From the NCBI GenBank assembly GCA_937876435.1, contig CALEIL010000305.1:1-14278 (forward strand): a stretch of DNA of 14,278 nt, written 5' to 3'. The notes under the pieces were generated by a model, which did not search any database, was not told the DNA's origin, and saw nothing but the letters and a program-made list of their open reading frames with translations. The stretch's first letter is position 1. Every line of letters begins with the position of its first letter. A program made the translations under genes and the position numbers. The DNA comes from an uncultured Bacteroidota bacterium (lineage in GTDB: Bacteria; Bacteroidota; Bacteroidia; Chitinophagales; Saprospiraceae). Below are positions 13,520 through 14,278 of the stretch, in pieces.

Positions 13520-14278
13520 ATGGATATATATAAAAGGAAGAACAGATGGAAGCTTAACCTTGTTTTTGCGGGTATCTTCATCGTATTGGTGACCATCGGT
13601 TACACTTTTTACCTCGGTAGCAGGTTGAAGAATGTTCTGGAGATCAATATGGAGAACTTTGCCGATGCTTACGAAAGCATGGTTCAAAATATGGATGACC
13701 TCAATAAGGATGTCAATTTTGAAACGGATGTCATCCAGCGCAATAAGACCATCCCCATCATCATCGTCGATGAACTGGATTCCATCGTCCTGAGTCTGAA
13801 CTACTCCGAGGCCCAGCAGGTCAACAACGAGTACATGAACCGGCAGTTGAAAAAAATGCAGGCGTCCGATCGCAAACCCATCACGATCGAATCGATGGTT
13901 TATCGGATTTATTATGCTCCACCTTTCGAATACAAACTGCTTTCCTTATTACCGCTGATTATCCTTCTGCTGCTGGCTACCTATATTTTTATTGGCTACC
14001 TGGGTTTTAGCAGCAGTAGAGCATCTGAGCAAAACCGGGTATGGGTGGGGATGGCGCGGGAGACCGCTCATCAGCTGGGCACTCCCATTTCTGCCATAAT
14101 TGCCTGGCTCGAACATCTGAAAACGACCCGCGTGGATGATGAACAACTCGAAATCATCGAGGAGTTGGAGAACGATGTCAGCCGACTCGATCGCGACGTC
14201 GGTGCCAGCGCCAATCGCAATGCCGATATCGGCCCGAGTAAGCGCTGGCGCATCGTTCACGCCGTCGCCGGCCATAGC
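13520..14278 (+). CDS. Sensor histidine kinase, N-terminal part, with foreign-looking end
   Basis: The frame opens with ATG at 13520 and is open to the window edge. The protein has a membrane helix at ~13-35, an extracytoplasmic domain (~36-137) and a second helix (~140-163). A dimerisation/phosphoacceptor region follows with the H-box MARETAHQLGTPIS (178-191), phosphorylated histidine probably H184. No HAMP domain is visible. Up to about residue 225 (ELENDVSRLDR, 215-225) the sequence fits Bacteroidota kinases, which normally continue with IADRFSKIG. Instead the frame goes on as non-family sequence (DVGASANRNADIG...) that is the antisense of a P-type ATPase. The true kinase part therefore ends near 14194; the catalytic ATPase domain is missing. 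It is divergent from rlmN, 71 bp apart. Confidence 0.85.
   Translation, partial: MDIYKRKNRWKLNLVFAGIFIVLVTIGYTFYLGSRLKNVLEINMENFADAYESMVQNMDDLNKDVNFETDVIQRNKTIPIIIVDELDSIVLSLNYSEAQQVNNEYMNRQLKKMQASDRKPITIESMVYRIYYAPPFEYKLLSLLPLIILLLLATYIFIGYLGFSSSRASEQNRVWVGMARETAHQLGTPISAIIAWLEHLKTTRVDDEQLEIIEELENDVSRLDRDVGASANRNADIGPSKRWRIVHAVAGHS
14168..14278 (-). CDS. Fragment of a heavy-metal P-type ATPase, probably joined artificially
   Basis: Reading from the right edge, the minus strand encodes AMAGDGVNDAPALTRADIGI, then AIGAGTDVAIESADIVL. This is the hinge region of the phosphorylation domain of copper/heavy-metal P-type ATPases, with the GDGVNDAP motif that holds Mg. The match stops after ADIVL at 14168, where the antisense of the histidine kinase begins. 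The first Met is internal to the family motif, so the gene would continue beyond the window. The stretch is visibly richer in GC than the rest. No other part of such a gene is present. Confidence 0.8.

Overview
The window looks like a contig from a member of the Bacteroidota, probably in or near Saprospiraceae/Chitinophagia. This placement is inferred from gene content: a DUF6089-type outer-membrane protein, an amidohydrolase-like secreted protein typical of the phylum, and a GCS2-CBS fusion. It is also supported by the absence of convincing Shine-Dalgarno sequences at most starts and by several -7 boxes of the phylum's TAnnTTTG type. Gene density is ordinary, but three intergenic regions are long and full of short repeats.

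Layout: (1) 1-563, minus strand: 5' part of a secreted amidohydrolase-like protein. (2) 564-1421: non-coding DNA with a striking array of 38 heptanucleotide units (686-951) and a short, possibly decayed ORF (1229-1396). (3) 1422-3341, minus: a glutamate-cysteine-ligase-like (GCS2) enzyme fused to two CBS domains, divergent from a small lipoprotein gene (3407-3928, plus). (4) 3929-4681, between convergent genes: a 52-bp near-perfect palindrome that starts inside the lipoprotein stop region, five further hairpins, degenerate direct repeats and hexamer repeats. (5) 4682-6964, minus: dnaB (replicative helicase) followed by rluB-type pseudouridine synthase, 15 bp apart and probably one operon. (6) 6965-7640: AT-rich region with three clean inverted repeats. 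(7) 7641-8324, minus: coiled-coil lipoprotein, divergent from a two-gene ABC-2 exporter operon (8393-10635, plus) whose genes overlap by ATGA. (8) 10636-11112, between convergent genes: heptamer repeats, a likely intrinsic terminator and Bacteroidota-type degenerate repeats. (9) 11113-13448, minus: rlmN, a DUF6089-type outer-membrane protein and a YjbQ/UPF0047 enzyme, probably co-transcribed. (10) 13520-14278, plus: N-terminal part of a membrane sensor histidine kinase.

The strongest anomaly is at the right edge. The histidine kinase reading frame breaks off around 14168-14194, and the last ~110 bp encode, on the opposite strand, the conserved hinge region of a heavy-metal P-type ATPase with visibly higher GC. 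The two coding sequences can share up to ~27 bp at the join, which is what a k-mer-mediated false assembly join (or microhomology recombination) would produce. I see no phage, CRISPR, IS transposase, tRNA or rRNA, and no convincing new multigene system. The most unusual native features are the heptamer array, the hairpin cluster downstream of the lipoprotein gene, and the GCS2-CBS fusion.
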